Below are positions 41,587 through 50,493 of a stretch of 64,000 bases of DNA, piece by piece. Both the position numbers and the translations under genes were made by a program. The notes below the pieces were generated by a model. It worked only from the letters and a program-made list of their open reading frames with translations, was not told where the DNA came from and ran no database searches. The first letter of the stretch is position 1. Every line of letters starts with the position of its first letter. This DNA is from Bacillota bacterium (GTDB lineage Bacteria > Bacillota > Clostridia > Peptostreptococcales > Anaerovoracaceae): assembly GCA_017626845.1 (NCBI GenBank), contig JAGAHX010000025.1, forward strand, positions 1-64,000. The letters run 5' to 3'.

Positions 41587-42816
41587 TTATCCTTTTCTCT
41601 TCCGATTGAGATACTCGTCCAGTTCCGTCTTCACCTTCTCCGGAATCTCCCGGGAGACCGGGCAGGCAGTGGAACAAGCCATGCGGCGGGTGAACTCCGC
41701 GATAAAGGCGATGTCCTTTTCCATCTGCGCCATGGACAGCACCGCCGGCGTGTCGTAACGGCAGTGGATCGGCGCCGCATTGCCTCCTGCGATGCGGGCC
41801 AGCGAGACCGCCGGCACGCCCTTGTCCGCGAAAGGCGTGGAATCGCTGGAATAGACGCCGGTGCGGGCCTCCACCGGGAAATTCAGCTCCGCACCCATGT
41901 AGCGCAGGTAGCTCGCCAGGGCTTCCTCCGCCGAGGCGCAGGCGATGAATTTGCCCATGATGGTGCCAATCATGTCCAGGTTGATGTTGAGTGCTGTCTT
42001 TTCCAGGTCCTGTTCGCGGTCACGGACATAGGCCTTTGACCCCAGCAGCCCCCTCTCCTCGCTGCCGCAGAAGACGAAGCGCAGTCCGTAGTTGAGATCT
42101 TTGTCCTTGAGAGCATCCATCACACCGAGAAGTCCGACGCAGCCGGACATGTTGTCGTAGGACCCGTGGGACATCCGGGTCGTATCCAGGTGGGCGGACA
42201 GCGTGATGAATTCGCCGTTTCTGCCGGGGATCTCCGCGATAACGTTATGGGACTCGCCGTCAAACTCCTTTTGCTGTACCGAGATCTGCACGCGTTTGAT
42301 GCCGTCCCGGACCAGCTCCACGGCGCTGCTGATGTGGATCATCGCGCAAAGCACCTTGCGGGCATCGCCGACGACATGTTCTCTTAAGTCGCGTTCGTCA
42401 ATATCGGTCTGGGGATAATACAGGTTGCCGTAGGTGCACAGGATGCCCTTGGCGCCGGCCTTCATCAGGTCCTGATAGGTAAAATAGGAGAAGCCCTGGG
42501 TATCCAGCAGCACGATCTTATCCTTCACGCCAGCCAAAGAGACGGGGTCTGTATTGGTCATGTAATATAGTTCGCCCTCGACGGTACCGCTGCCGCAGCC
42601 GAAGAAACCCTTGCAGGGGATCTCCTTCCCGTCCGCCAGCACCTGGGCGCTTTCGATGTCCGCAGACGCCACCCGGAAGCCTTCCAGGTGCGCCGGAACG
42701 CCCAGTTCTTCGCACTTCGCCTTTAAATATTCTGCGACTATCCGCTCTTCCGGCGTACCGCTCCAATGTACAAAACCCGTATCGAGAAAGATCTGCTGTA
42801 GTTGTTTCTGGTCCAT
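41587..42816 (-). CDS. M28-family zinc aminopeptidase
   Basis: The 409-residue protein has a PA-type insert domain in its first half and an M28 catalytic domain in the second. Metal ligands are seen in order: SAHLDTT near 207, SYDNMSG near 217, SEERGLLGS near 252, NLDMIG near 280 and IHCRYDT near 356. No signal peptide is present, so the enzyme is cytoplasmic. A cysteine pair ACSTAC near the C-terminus is unusual for the family. It lies downstream of the PAP2-like gene after 15 bases. Confidence 0.88.
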   Translation of the reverse strand: MDQKQLQQIFLDTGFVHWSGTPEERIVAEYLKAKCEELGVPAHLEGFRVASADIESAQVLADGKEIPCKGFFGCGSGTVEGELYYMTNTDPVSLAGVKDKIVLLDTQGFSYFTYQDLMKAGAKGILCTYGNLYYPQTDIDERDLREHVVGDARKVLCAMIHISSAVELVRDGIKRVQISVQQKEFDGESHNVIAEIPGRNGEFITLSAHLDTTRMSHGSYDNMSGCVGLLGVMDALKDKDLNYGLRFVFCGSEERGLLGSKAYVRDREQDLEKTALNINLDMIGTIMGKFIACASAEEALASYLRYMGAELNFPVEARTGVYSSDSTPFADKGVPAVSLARIAGGNAAPIHCRYDTPAVLSMAQMEKDIAFIAEFTRRMACSTACPVSREIPEKVKTELDEYLNRKRKG

Positions 42817-42831
42817 GTTCGTTCTCCTTGG

Positions 42832-43515
42832 TTATTCCCAACGTTTGCCGGGGTCAAGCCGCCCCATTAGATTATAGCAGAAGAATGCAATGCCGAGACC
42901 TCCGACCATGTCGATCACGTAATGTTGTTTCGTGTAGACCGTGGACAGGCAGATGAGCACGACCATCACAAGGGAATAGATCTTGAAGCCGCGGGAGATC
43001 TCCTCCTGGCCCCGCACGCCCAGATAGCAGTAGAGACTGATGAGGCAATGATATGACGGGAACAGGTTAAAAGCATACTCGCTGCCGTCCGCCGCGTAGA
43101 TCGTAGCCAGCATGGCGTTGAAGATGCCCGGCTGCTTCGCCGCCTCCATTAGCCCTTCCGCCGTGCGGTCCATGTAGGTCGGCAGGAAGACGAAGAACAG
43201 AAAGCCGATGATATAAGCCAGCGACAGGCCGCAGATGTAGTTGACGAAGTTGCGCTTTTTCGTAAGGGACACCGCGATGGGTCCGCAGATCCAGAAGAAA
43301 TACGAATAGAGATAGATGACCGCAAAAGCAGGCACCAGAGGAAATAGATCGTCCAGAACGGGGATCTTGCAGGGAAGCGCGTAGGAGACCGTGCCCAGCA
43401 CCCGGCTCAGCAGCTCGCCGAGCCGGTACATGCCGTACTGCAGCGCAAAATAGACGATGCCGAAGGCCCATCCCCACCGAGGCACCTGCTTCACCCTGTT
43501 CCACAAATATTTCAT
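42832..43515 (-). CDS. PAP2-like membrane phosphatase/transferase
   Basis: The start at 43515 (AAAGGGGGACGCAT ribosome site) gives a 227-residue protein with six hydrophobic helices. The active-site motifs of the PAP2/inositolphosphotransferase group are partly visible: FPSYHCLISL near 146 and TKQHYVIDMVGG near 196 supply the two histidines. The first PAP2 motif (KxxxxxxRP) is not seen, as in the PAP2_3 subfamily. The substrate is probably a lipid phosphate. It has its own promoter and a terminator hairpin within its leader. Confidence 0.8.
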   Translation of the reverse strand: MKYLWNRVKQVPRWGWAFGIVYFALQYGMYRLGELLSRVLGTVSYALPCKIPVLDDLFPLVPAFAVIYLYSYFFWICGPIAVSLTKKRNFVNYICGLSLAYIIGFLFFVFLPTYMDRTAEGLMEAAKQPGIFNAMLATIYAADGSEYAFNLFPSYHCLISLYCYLGVRGQEEISRGFKIYSLVMVVLICLSTVYTKQHYVIDMVGGLGIAFFCYNLMGRLDPGKRWE

Positions 43516-43537
43516 ATGCGTCCCCCTTTCCGCTATG

Positions 43538-43577
43538 AAAAAAGACGCCTTCAGGCTTTTGCTGACTGAAAGCGTCT
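43538..43577 (-). terminator. Terminator hairpin in the leader of the PAP2-like gene
   Basis: On the minus strand AGACGCTTTCAG pairs with CTGAAGGCGTCT with one mismatch, followed by six T. It lies just after a promoter (43593-43621) and just before the PAP2 ribosome site, so it may be an attenuator rather than only the end of the upstream XRE gene transcript. Confidence 0.7.
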
Positions 43578-43592
43578 GTCTTACCTGGCTGT

Positions 43593-43621
43593 ATTGTACT
43601 AGATTTATCGACATTTGTCTA
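43593..43621 (-). promoter_or_regulatory. Promoter ahead of the PAP2-like gene
   Basis: On the minus strand TAGACA (43616-43621), 17 bases and TACAAT (43593-43598). Expected start is about 43586, only about 10 bases ahead of the terminator stem. Confidence 0.55.
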
Positions 43622-43643
43622 CAACCCCGACGGGGACGGTTCT

Positions 43644-44612
43644 TTACAGATCTTTCTTCACAAATTCCAGCACCACGCCGTACAGGATGCCGGCGATGGG
43701 CCAGACGACCCAGGTGAGTTCCCAGCGCATCGTCAGAAGGCTGATGCCCAGATAGAGCGCGATCGTGATCCCCCAGAAGATCCCAACGACCTCCCGGTTC
43801 GCAGCCTTGTTTTCCCGGGTGTAGTCCCCTTCCTCCAGCAGCGCCAGATAAGTGTCGCGCTCGGTGTTCGTGCGGATCAGCAGGTAGACGCCGGCTGCTA
43901 CGAACATCAGGATAAAGCAGACCCCGTAGATCATATAGACTTCGTTCTTCAGCACCATCGTAATGAAGAGCGGAATGGACGAAGCGACGCACAGGCCTAC
44001 GCCCAGCACCGTAGAGCGGGTGTGGCTGGATTCCTGACGGTCCATCAGCTCCCTGGCAAGTCCTGAGACGCCGTATTCGGTGTCCAGATCTTCCTGCTCC
44101 ATGTATTCGAAGCGCTTCAATTTGCTGTCGTTAAAGATGAAGATGGAGACGGCAGCCACCACGAACAGCAGCAGCACGATCAGGCCGATCGCCATGGCCG
44201 CGTTTTCCGACAGCGGGCATACGCCCGCCTCCACCATGCCGCTGATCGCGATCAGCAGGATCGGCGACAGGATGCAGAGCGCCACCCCCAGCGCAGACCG
44301 GGGGCCCGCCTCCAGCCGCGCGGCGATATATGCCTGCGCTTCTTCCAGACTCACTTTATGGGACGGTGACCCTGCAGCAGGTTCTTCCACCGGACCGTCG
44401 CCGTCCGGCTCCTCCAGTTCGTCGCGCAGCAGGTAGTCCGTGCTGACCCCGAACAGATCCGCTATAGCCAGGATCTTCTTCATATCGGGGATGGACTGGG
44501 CTCCTTCCCACTTGGAGATGGACTGCCGGCTTACGCCGAGTCTGTCTGCCAGTTCTTCCTGGCTCCAGCCTTCCCGTTTTCTTAAATTGATGATCTTATC
44601 TGCCAGTATCAT
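43644..44612 (-). CDS. XRE-family transcription regulator with membrane helices
   Basis: The 322-residue protein has an N-terminal helix-turn-helix domain (LRKREGWSQEELADRLGVSRQSISKWE, residues about 10-36, described here in parts: LRKREGWSQEE and VSRQSISKWE). After a linker it carries six or so hydrophobic helices from about residue 105. This architecture, a DNA-binding head joined to a membrane domain, is common in Firmicutes and may sense membrane or cell-envelope state. The target genes are unknown; the PAP2-like gene directly downstream is one candidate. A GGGAGGAAATCAA ribosome site precedes the ATG. Confidence 0.87.
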   Translation of the reverse strand: MILADKIINLRKREGWSQEELADRLGVSRQSISKWEGAQSIPDMKKILAIADLFGVSTDYLLRDELEEPDGDGPVEEPAAGSPSHKVSLEEAQAYIAARLEAGPRSALGVALCILSPILLIAISGMVEAGVCPLSENAAMAIGLIVLLLFVVAAVSIFIFNDSKLKRFEYMEQEDLDTEYGVSGLARELMDRQESSHTRSTVLGVGLCVASSIPLFITMVLKNEVYMIYGVCFILMFVAAGVYLLIRTNTERDTYLALLEEGDYTRENKAANREVVGIFWGITIALYLGISLLTMRWELTWVVWPIAGILYGVVLEFVKKDL

Positions 44613-44754
44613 TTGATTTCCTCCCGCATCTCGAAAGGCCCTGCGGCCTCCTGTTTACGGGTCAATCTTACGTTTTTCCGCGGTTGCAGACCACCAAGTC
44701 CGCTTGGCAATTCCGCAACCGGCGGTTGCATGCGCCGTTTTTTCGTGTTTTCTG

Positions 44755-44829
44755 TCAATCTTTCTTCCAGACGACGACTTCCCCGGTGCTGCCGTCCAGC
44801 ATATTCTGTTCGTATTCTGTGAGTTTAAC
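44755..44829 (-). pseudogene. Possible remnant of an aconitase X large-subunit N-terminus
   Basis: A 24-codon stretch (KLTEYEQNMLDGSTGE near its start, then VVVWKKD and a stop) resembles the opening helix of aconitase X large subunits, compare NVRLTPEEQAMLRGERGE at 16835. It lacks a start codon and is in frame with rlmD just beyond its stop. It may be a decayed gene fragment or chance similarity. The match is too short to be certain. Confidence 0.3.
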
Positions 44830-44835
44830 CTTAGA

Positions 44836-46116
44836 TCATCTCGTCAAAAGGCTTACACTTTCTATTCCCAGGGTAAAGGGGAACATATCCACCGGGGTAC
44901 ATTCCTTCAGCCGATACCCCTTTTCCGCAAGGATCTTCAGATCCCGGGCCAGCGTCGCCGGATTGCAGGATACGTAGACGATGCGCTTTGGCGCGATCTG
45001 TGCCACGGTATCCAGAAGCTCCGGTTTGCAGCCGGCTCTGGGCGGGTCCAGCACGACGACATCGGCCTTGACCCCCTGCAGTTTCTGGGGAACCACTTCC
45101 TCCGCCTTGCCGCACAGGAATTCCGCGTTGACGATGCCGTTGATGACGGCGTTGCGGTTGGCGGCGATGACGGCGGGCTTTACGGCTTCCACGCCGATGA
45201 CCCGGCGGCAGCTGCCTGCCATCGAAAGACCGATGCTGCCTGCGCCGCAGTACAGGTCCAGCACGCTTTCGCTGCCGGTAAGCCCTGCGTATTGCTGGGC
45301 CAGGCTGTAGAGTACGCTCGTCTGCGCGGGATTTACCTGGTAAAAACTCTGGGCACCGACCTCGACTTTAATGGTCGACAGAATTGTTGTTATCGTATCC
45401 TCAATGATGGGCATACCCGCCAAAACCGTTGATTTTGCGCCGTCTACCCATACTACGGACCGCAGATCTTCCGCGGCATCGTCCAGCGCATAGATGAGTT
45501 CTTCCACGTGCGTCAGTTTCTGCTTGTCCGATGCGAGAACGGCCATCGTCTGGCCGCTGCTGCCCCGCCGGAAGATCATCTGCTTTACGCCCTTCACCGG
45601 ATGCGCGGCAAAAGCATCCGCCATGGCGATCGCCTCCGGGAACGCGATGCGGCAGCCGTGATAATCGCAGAGCGTATGGCTGCCGGCGGCGTAATAGCCG
45701 ATGCGGCCGCCCTTTTCGACGGCAAACTCCACCTTGTTGCGGTAATCATAGGGGTGCTCCATGCCCCGGATGGGCTGCACCTTCGGATCGTCGAACCCGC
45801 CGATGCGCTGCAGCGCGCCCCTTACGAAGTTTTCCTTCCACTGCAGCTGCGCCTCATAGCGCAGGCACCGCAGCGCGCACCCACCGCACTGCACAGAGGG
45901 GCAATCTGCCGCTACCCGGTCCGGGGAGCGTTCCAGCAGTTCCAGCACCCGGGCCTTGGCAAACCGGCCCTTATCTTCCGTAATTTCCGCCAGCACACGG
46001 TCGCCGGGCAGCGCATCCGCAGCAAAAACGGCGAGGCCGTCGGCTTTGCCGATGCCCTCGCCTTGTGTGCTGATGTCCGTAATACCGATCGTTACCTGTT
46101 CTCCGGTGCGATCCAT
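44836..46116 (-). CDS. 23S rRNA uracil-5-methyltransferase RlmD-like
   Basis: A 426-residue SAM-dependent RNA methyltransferase of the TrmA/RlmD family. The N-terminal TRAM domain (QVTIGITDISTQGEGIGK) is followed by the Fe-S cysteines CPSVQCGGCALRC near residues 70-82. The catalytic domain has LDLYCGAGSIGLSMA and the nucleophile motif SCNPATLARDL near 388. The start at 46116 overlaps the typA stop by 25 bases; upstream in-frame sequence belongs to typA. RlmCD-type enzymes in Gram-positives modify U747 and U1939, and which site applies here is not known. Confidence 0.92.
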   Translation of the reverse strand: MDRTGEQVTIGITDISTQGEGIGKADGLAVFAADALPGDRVLAEITEDKGRFAKARVLELLERSPDRVAADCPSVQCGGCALRCLRYEAQLQWKENFVRGALQRIGGFDDPKVQPIRGMEHPYDYRNKVEFAVEKGGRIGYYAAGSHTLCDYHGCRIAFPEAIAMADAFAAHPVKGVKQMIFRRGSSGQTMAVLASDKQKLTHVEELIYALDDAAEDLRSVVWVDGAKSTVLAGMPIIEDTITTILSTIKVEVGAQSFYQVNPAQTSVLYSLAQQYAGLTGSESVLDLYCGAGSIGLSMAGSCRRVIGVEAVKPAVIAANRNAVINGIVNAEFLCGKAEEVVPQKLQGVKADVVVLDPPRAGCKPELLDTVAQIAPKRIVYVSCNPATLARDLKILAEKGYRLKECTPVDMFPFTLGIESVSLLTR

Positions 46117-47984
46117 CTTCCGGCTCTCCTTCTTTCCAGTTCGTTTAAGATCTTCTTGCGCAGACGGATGTCGGTCGGGGTGACCTCCACCAGTTCGTCG
46201 TCGCCGATCCACTCCAGCGCCTCCTCCAGGGAGAACTTGCGGTACGGAGACAGCTTAACGGCGTCGTCAGAGCCCGCAGCCCGCATGTTGGAAGCCTTCT
46301 TCGCTTTGCAGGGATTGACGATCATATCGTCGGAGCGGCTGTTCTGGCCCACGATCATGCCTTCGTAGACGTGCGTCTGGGGACCGATGAACATCTGCGC
46401 CCGCTCCTGGATATTGTTGAGCGCGTACGGCGTGGAAACGCCTTCCTCCTGAGCGATGATGGCGCCTGCCGTTCTGCCCGGGATCTCGCCTTTATAATCT
46501 TCGTAACCGATAAAGCGCTGCACCATGGTGCCTTCGCCGTGGGTCTGGTTGATGAACTGGCTGCGGTAGCCCAGGATGCCTCTCGTGGGCACGGTGTACA
46601 CCAGCCGGGATCTGCCGTTGCGGCCGTCCATGGAGACCATCATGCCTTTGCGCAGGTTGAGGTCGGAGATGACCCCGCCGGAATACTGGTCGGGCACTTC
46701 GATGACGACTTCTTCCACAGGCTCCTGCTTCTGGCCGTGGTCACCCCGCTTTAAGATGACCTCCGGCTTGGAGACCGCCAGCTCGTAGCCTTCGCGGCGC
46801 ATGTTTTCGATGAGGATGGACAGATGCAGCTCGCCTCGGCCGGACACCTTGAAGGAATCCGTGCTGTCGGTGGGCTCCACCAGCAGGCCGACGTTGACCT
46901 CCAGCTCCTTCTCCAGTCTCTCCTTGATGTGGCGGGTCGTAACGTACTTGCCTTCCTTGCCCGCGAACGGAGACGAATTGACCATGAAATTCATGGATAG
47001 GGTCGGCTCCTCGATCTCGATATGGGGCAGCGGATCGATGTGCTCTTCCTCGCAGACCGTATCGCCGATCGTGATGTCGGAAATGCCGGAAATGACGCAG
47101 ATGTCGCCGCTTCCGACTTCGTCCACAGCCGTTCTCTTCAGGCCTCTGTATACGAAGGTCTGGTTCACTTTCCCCATCTTATACGTGCCGTCGGGCTTGC
47201 AGACCGCGACCTGCTGGCCCGGGCGGATCTTGCCGCGGGTCACGCGGCCGATGCCCAGACGCCCGATGTAGTCGTCGTACGCCAGCGTGGAGATCTGGAA
47301 CTGCAGCGGTTCCTCGTCCGCATCTTCGTAGCCGCCCACCTGCTCGATAATGGTCTCGAACAGCGGTGTAATGTTCAGACCGTCCTGGCCTGCCGCTCTC
47401 TTTCTCACCTTGGAGCCGCTTTCGCCCTCTACGGTGACCCCCGCAGCATCCGCCGGATCTCTCACGACGATGCCCTGGCGGGCGATGCCGTACAGGATGG
47501 GGAAATCCAGCTGCCGGTCGTTGGCTTCCAGGTCCATGAACAGCTCGTAGACCTCGTCCACCACCTCGTCGATGCGGGCATCCCGCTTGTCGATCTTGTT
47601 GATCAGCAGGATCGGGTTGAGGTTCTGTTCCAGGCTCTTCTGGAGCACGAAACGGGTCTGGGGCATGGGGCCTTCGGAGGAGTCCACCAGCAGGATGACC
47701 GTATCCACGGTCTTGATGATGCGCTCCACTTCCGAGGAGAAGTCCGCGTGTCCCGGCGTATCCACGATATTGATCTTGTAACCGTCGTGCATGACGGAAC
47801 AGTTCTTGGAGTAGATGGTGATGCCTCTCTCCCGCTCCAGGTCGTTGGAGTCCATGGTCTGGGCCACCATTTCTTCGTTTTCGCGGAACACGCCGCTCTG
47901 GGCCAGGAACGCATCCACCAGGGTGGACTTGCCTGCGTCTACGTGGGCGATGACCGCGATATTGATGATTTTCTTCTTGCTCAT
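46092..47984 (-). CDS. typA: Translational GTPase TypA/BipA
   Basis: BipA is a ribosome-associated GTPase involved in 50S assembly and stress adaptation. The 630-residue protein has the G1 motif AHVDAGKSTL near residues 13-22, RGITIYSKN (switch I), DTPGHADF and NKIDKRDA. EF-G-like domains and the BipA-specific C-terminal domain (VYEGMIVGQNSRSDDM) follow. The length is normal, with a slightly longer than usual C-terminus. It is followed by the overlapping rlmD-like gene. Confidence 0.96.
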   Translation of the reverse strand: MSKKKIINIAVIAHVDAGKSTLVDAFLAQSGVFRENEEMVAQTMDSNDLERERGITIYSKNCSVMHDGYKINIVDTPGHADFSSEVERIIKTVDTVILLVDSSEGPMPQTRFVLQKSLEQNLNPILLINKIDKRDARIDEVVDEVYELFMDLEANDRQLDFPILYGIARQGIVVRDPADAAGVTVEGESGSKVRKRAAGQDGLNITPLFETIIEQVGGYEDADEEPLQFQISTLAYDDYIGRLGIGRVTRGKIRPGQQVAVCKPDGTYKMGKVNQTFVYRGLKRTAVDEVGSGDICVISGISDITIGDTVCEEEHIDPLPHIEIEEPTLSMNFMVNSSPFAGKEGKYVTTRHIKERLEKELEVNVGLLVEPTDSTDSFKVSGRGELHLSILIENMRREGYELAVSKPEVILKRGDHGQKQEPVEEVVIEVPDQYSGGVISDLNLRKGMMVSMDGRNGRSRLVYTVPTRGILGYRSQFINQTHGEGTMVQRFIGYEDYKGEIPGRTAGAIIAQEEGVSTPYALNNIQERAQMFIGPQTHVYEGMIVGQNSRSDDMIVNPCKAKKASNMRAAGSDDAVKLSPYRKFSLEEALEWIGDDELVEVTPTDIRLRKKILNELERRRAGRWIAPENR

Positions 47985-48079
47985 ATTGTGTGTTCCTCTG
48001 TCTGTAACTTTAACTTTAATATATTATCACAAAATCCCTCACATTTATGATAAAATCAACGGCGAGGTAAAATATTTTT

Positions 48080-48856
48080 ATGAGAAGCATTTTGTTTTTA
48101 CTGACGGCAGCCCTTGCCGCCATCGTCAATATCCCCAGCTGCATCTACTGGCACTTTAAGCACGAAAAGGACCAGCAGGGAGCCTACCGCAAAGCCACCG
48201 CCATCTGCCACACCTGGATCCGGCCTCTCATGCGGATCGCAGGGGTCAGACTGCACAAGGGCGGCGAAGAAAACCTGATCGACGACCGCCCGGTGCTCTA
48301 CGTGGGCAACCATCAGGGCGACATGGATATCTTGCTCATCATGCGAGAACTGGAGAACCTGTACTCCATCATCGCAAAGATCGAGACGAAAAAGATCCCT
48401 ATCGTATCTCAATGGATGGCCAACGCCAACTGCATCTTCATGGACCGCGGCAATCCCCGCCATACCCTGGAATCCATCAAACAGGCCCAGACGCTGCTGG
48501 AGAACGGCCGTACCGTCGTCGTATTCCCCGAAGGCACCCGCAGCCAGAAAGCGGAGATGAACGAGTTCAAGCCCGGCGCCTTCCGCTGCGCCGTTAAGGC
48601 CGGTGTACCCATCGTCCCCTTCGTCATCGACGGATCGTATAAGATCTTCGAGCAGCAGAGACGGCTGAGACCGGCGGACGTGTATTTTCACATCCTGCCC
48701 GCCATCGAGCCGGAAGAGATCGAAGGCATGAAGACCCCGGATGTGAGCGCTCTCGTCCAACAGAAGATCCAGGACGAGCTGTACCGCATCCGTCAGGAAG
48801 CGGGTGAACCCGTCCCCGAGGAGAAAAAAGTATGGAACGCGCCTCAGAACTCCTAG
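48080..48856 (+). CDS. 1-acyl-glycerol-3-phosphate acyltransferase (PlsC-like)
   Basis: The enzyme probably makes phosphatidic acid from lysophosphatidic acid at the membrane. The 258-residue protein begins with a hydrophobic anchor (RSILFLLTAALAAIVNI). Acyltransferase motifs are NHQGDMDILLI near 77 (a variant of NHxxxxD with an extra residue shift, GNHQGDMD) and FPEGTRSQ near 150. The stop is 22 bases inside the next gene, indicating translational coupling with the methyltransferase. Confidence 0.87.
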   Translation: MRSILFLLTAALAAIVNIPSCIYWHFKHEKDQQGAYRKATAICHTWIRPLMRIAGVRLHKGGEENLIDDRPVLYVGNHQGDMDILLIMRELENLYSIIAKIETKKIPIVSQWMANANCIFMDRGNPRHTLESIKQAQTLLENGRTVVVFPEGTRSQKAEMNEFKPGAFRCAVKAGVPIVPFVIDGSYKIFEQQRRLRPADVYFHILPAIEPEEIEGMKTPDVSALVQQKIQDELYRIRQEAGEPVPEEKKVWNAPQNS

Positions 48857-49971
48857 GAAAACTGGCGACGGAGGAATGCCTCATCCTGGCGGTCTTCGGC
48901 GGTCCCAGAAAGAAAAGCCAGCCCGTGCGCAAGGTATCCCTGCGGCCGGTGCTGCTCCGGGATGCCCTGCACTATCAGGCGGAATATACCTACGAAAAGA
49001 AGGTGACCCACGAAAACCTCCTGCCGGAGGAAGTGGAAGCATTTGCGGCGCGGCAGCTGCAGAGCGGCTTTAAGCAGGCGGATATTTTCTCCACCGAAGC
49101 GGATTACACCGTGCTGGCCAACAAGCCCGACCACGAAAAGATCTTGAAGAAGAAACCCACGAAGACCATGGGTCCCCTCGCCCACAACCGGGAGAAGAAC
49201 TATGCCATCCCCGACGGCACGCCGGTGGATTTCCTGGTGCGCCTGGGCGTACAGACGAAAGACGGTCAGATCGTGCCCAAACACCGCAATAAGTTCCGGC
49301 AGATCAACCGGTTTCTCGAGATCGCAGAGGACTGCCTGGAATACCTGCCCAAAGAGCCGGTCATCATCGATTTCGGCTGCGGCAAGTCCTATCTTACCTT
49401 CGCCCTGTATTGGTATTTAAACGTTAAGAACGATTACAAAGCGAAGCTGGTGGGCCTGGATCTGAAGGAAGACGTCATCGCCTTCTGCAGCGGCGTCGCA
49501 CAGGATCTGAGCTACGAAAACCTGCAGTTCCTCGTGGGCGACATCGCCGACTACGACGAAACAGCCAAGGCGGACATGGTCGTAACGCTGCACGCCTGCG
49601 ACACCGCGACGGACTTCGCCCTGCAGAAAGCCCATGCCTGGAACGCCAGGGTCATCCTGTCGGTGCCCTGCTGCCAGCACGAGCTCAACCGGCAGATCCG
49701 CCGTCCGGACATGGAAGCGATCCTGGGTCACGGGATCTTAAGGGAGCGCTTTTCCGCCATCCTCACCGATGCGCTGCGGGCCTTAAAGCTCACGGAATGG
49801 GGCTATAAGGTCGACATGATCGAGTTCACGAGCCTGGAGCACACCGCAAAGAACATCATGCTGCGGTGCATCGCAGGCAAAGCTAGCCCTGCAGACAGGC
49901 GCAAAGCGCAGGCAGATTTCCGCAGGCAATGCGAGTACTGGCACGTCTCCCCCACCATCGGAAAAGAGTAA
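48832..49971 (+). CDS. SAM-dependent methyltransferase (Methyltransf_32-like)
   Basis: The 379-residue protein has an N-terminal region rich in charged residues (about 1-150) and a Rossmann-like methyltransferase domain with IIDFGCGKSYLTFAL near residue 185. A second motif LHACDTATD is near 260, and PCCQHEL near 285 is typical of the group related to GSTCD and some RNA or small-molecule methyltransferases. The substrate is unknown. It overlaps the acyltransferase gene by 25 bases and ends at a bidirectional terminator. Confidence 0.83.
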   Translation: MERASELLGKLATEECLILAVFGGPRKKSQPVRKVSLRPVLLRDALHYQAEYTYEKKVTHENLLPEEVEAFAARQLQSGFKQADIFSTEADYTVLANKPDHEKILKKKPTKTMGPLAHNREKNYAIPDGTPVDFLVRLGVQTKDGQIVPKHRNKFRQINRFLEIAEDCLEYLPKEPVIIDFGCGKSYLTFALYWYLNVKNDYKAKLVGLDLKEDVIAFCSGVAQDLSYENLQFLVGDIADYDETAKADMVVTLHACDTATDFALQKAHAWNARVILSVPCCQHELNRQIRRPDMEAILGHGILRERFSAILTDALRALKLTEWGYKVDMIEFTSLEHTAKNIMLRCIAGKASPADRRKAQADFRRQCEYWHVSPTIGKE

Positions 49972-49975
49972 AGAA

Positions 49976-50001
49976 AAAACCGGCCCGTTCAGGCCGGTTT
50001 T
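49976..50001. terminator. Bidirectional terminator between methyltransferase and bactofilin genes
   Basis: AAAACCGGCC pairs with GGCCGGTTTT around CGTTCA. Runs of A before and T after the stem allow it to act in both directions; the six-T run on the minus strand is stronger. Confidence 0.88.
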
Positions 50002-50017
50002 CTGATATTCAGTTTTT

Positions 50018-50389
50018 CTATTTGCGCATGGAAGCCATGTCGATCTGGCCGTCCAGCTGGGATCCGGTAACCAGGATGATATCCTTCGTGGCGATGTTGC
50101 CCTTGAAGGAACCGGTCGCGGAAAGCTGCATCAGGGAGGTGCAGATAACGGTGCCTTCGCCCTTGCCCTGCAGCTGCAGTTCGCGGCACTTCATGTCGCC
50201 GTTAAAATAACCGGTCTCCGTGATGATGATCAGATTATCGGAATTGATCTCGCCCTCGTAATGTCCGTCGATGCGGATGGGCTTATTGGTAGTGATAGAT
50301 CCTTTGAAAACGGTATCGACGCCGATCGCGGTCTCTACGATGACGGAATCCACAGACGTGCTTCCCATTTCGAAATCGTTATTAGCCAT
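50018..50389 (-). CDS. Bactofilin-family protein
   Basis: A 123-residue protein built of repeated beta-helix strands (for example DTVFKGSITTNKPIRIDGHY and SATGSFKGNIATKDIIL). Bactofilins polymerise without nucleotides and act as scaffolds for cell shape and cell-wall enzymes. The start at ATG 50389 follows AAGGAGG by 12 bases; a TTG at 50398 is too close to the ribosome site. It is monocistronic, ending at the shared terminator. Confidence 0.88.
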   Translation of the reverse strand: MANNDFEMGSTSVDSVIVETAIGVDTVFKGSITTNKPIRIDGHYEGEINSDNLIIITETGYFNGDMKCRELQLQGKGEGTVICTSLMQLSATGSFKGNIATKDIILVTGSQLDGQIDMASMRK

Positions 50390-50493
50390 GTAAAACAACA
50401 GCCTCCTTTGTAGAATGCCCGATTATCTTAACACACCTGTGCGCAGATTTCAACCCCTGCAAGGGTTTTCGGGCGTTTATAGACAGCTGTCGG

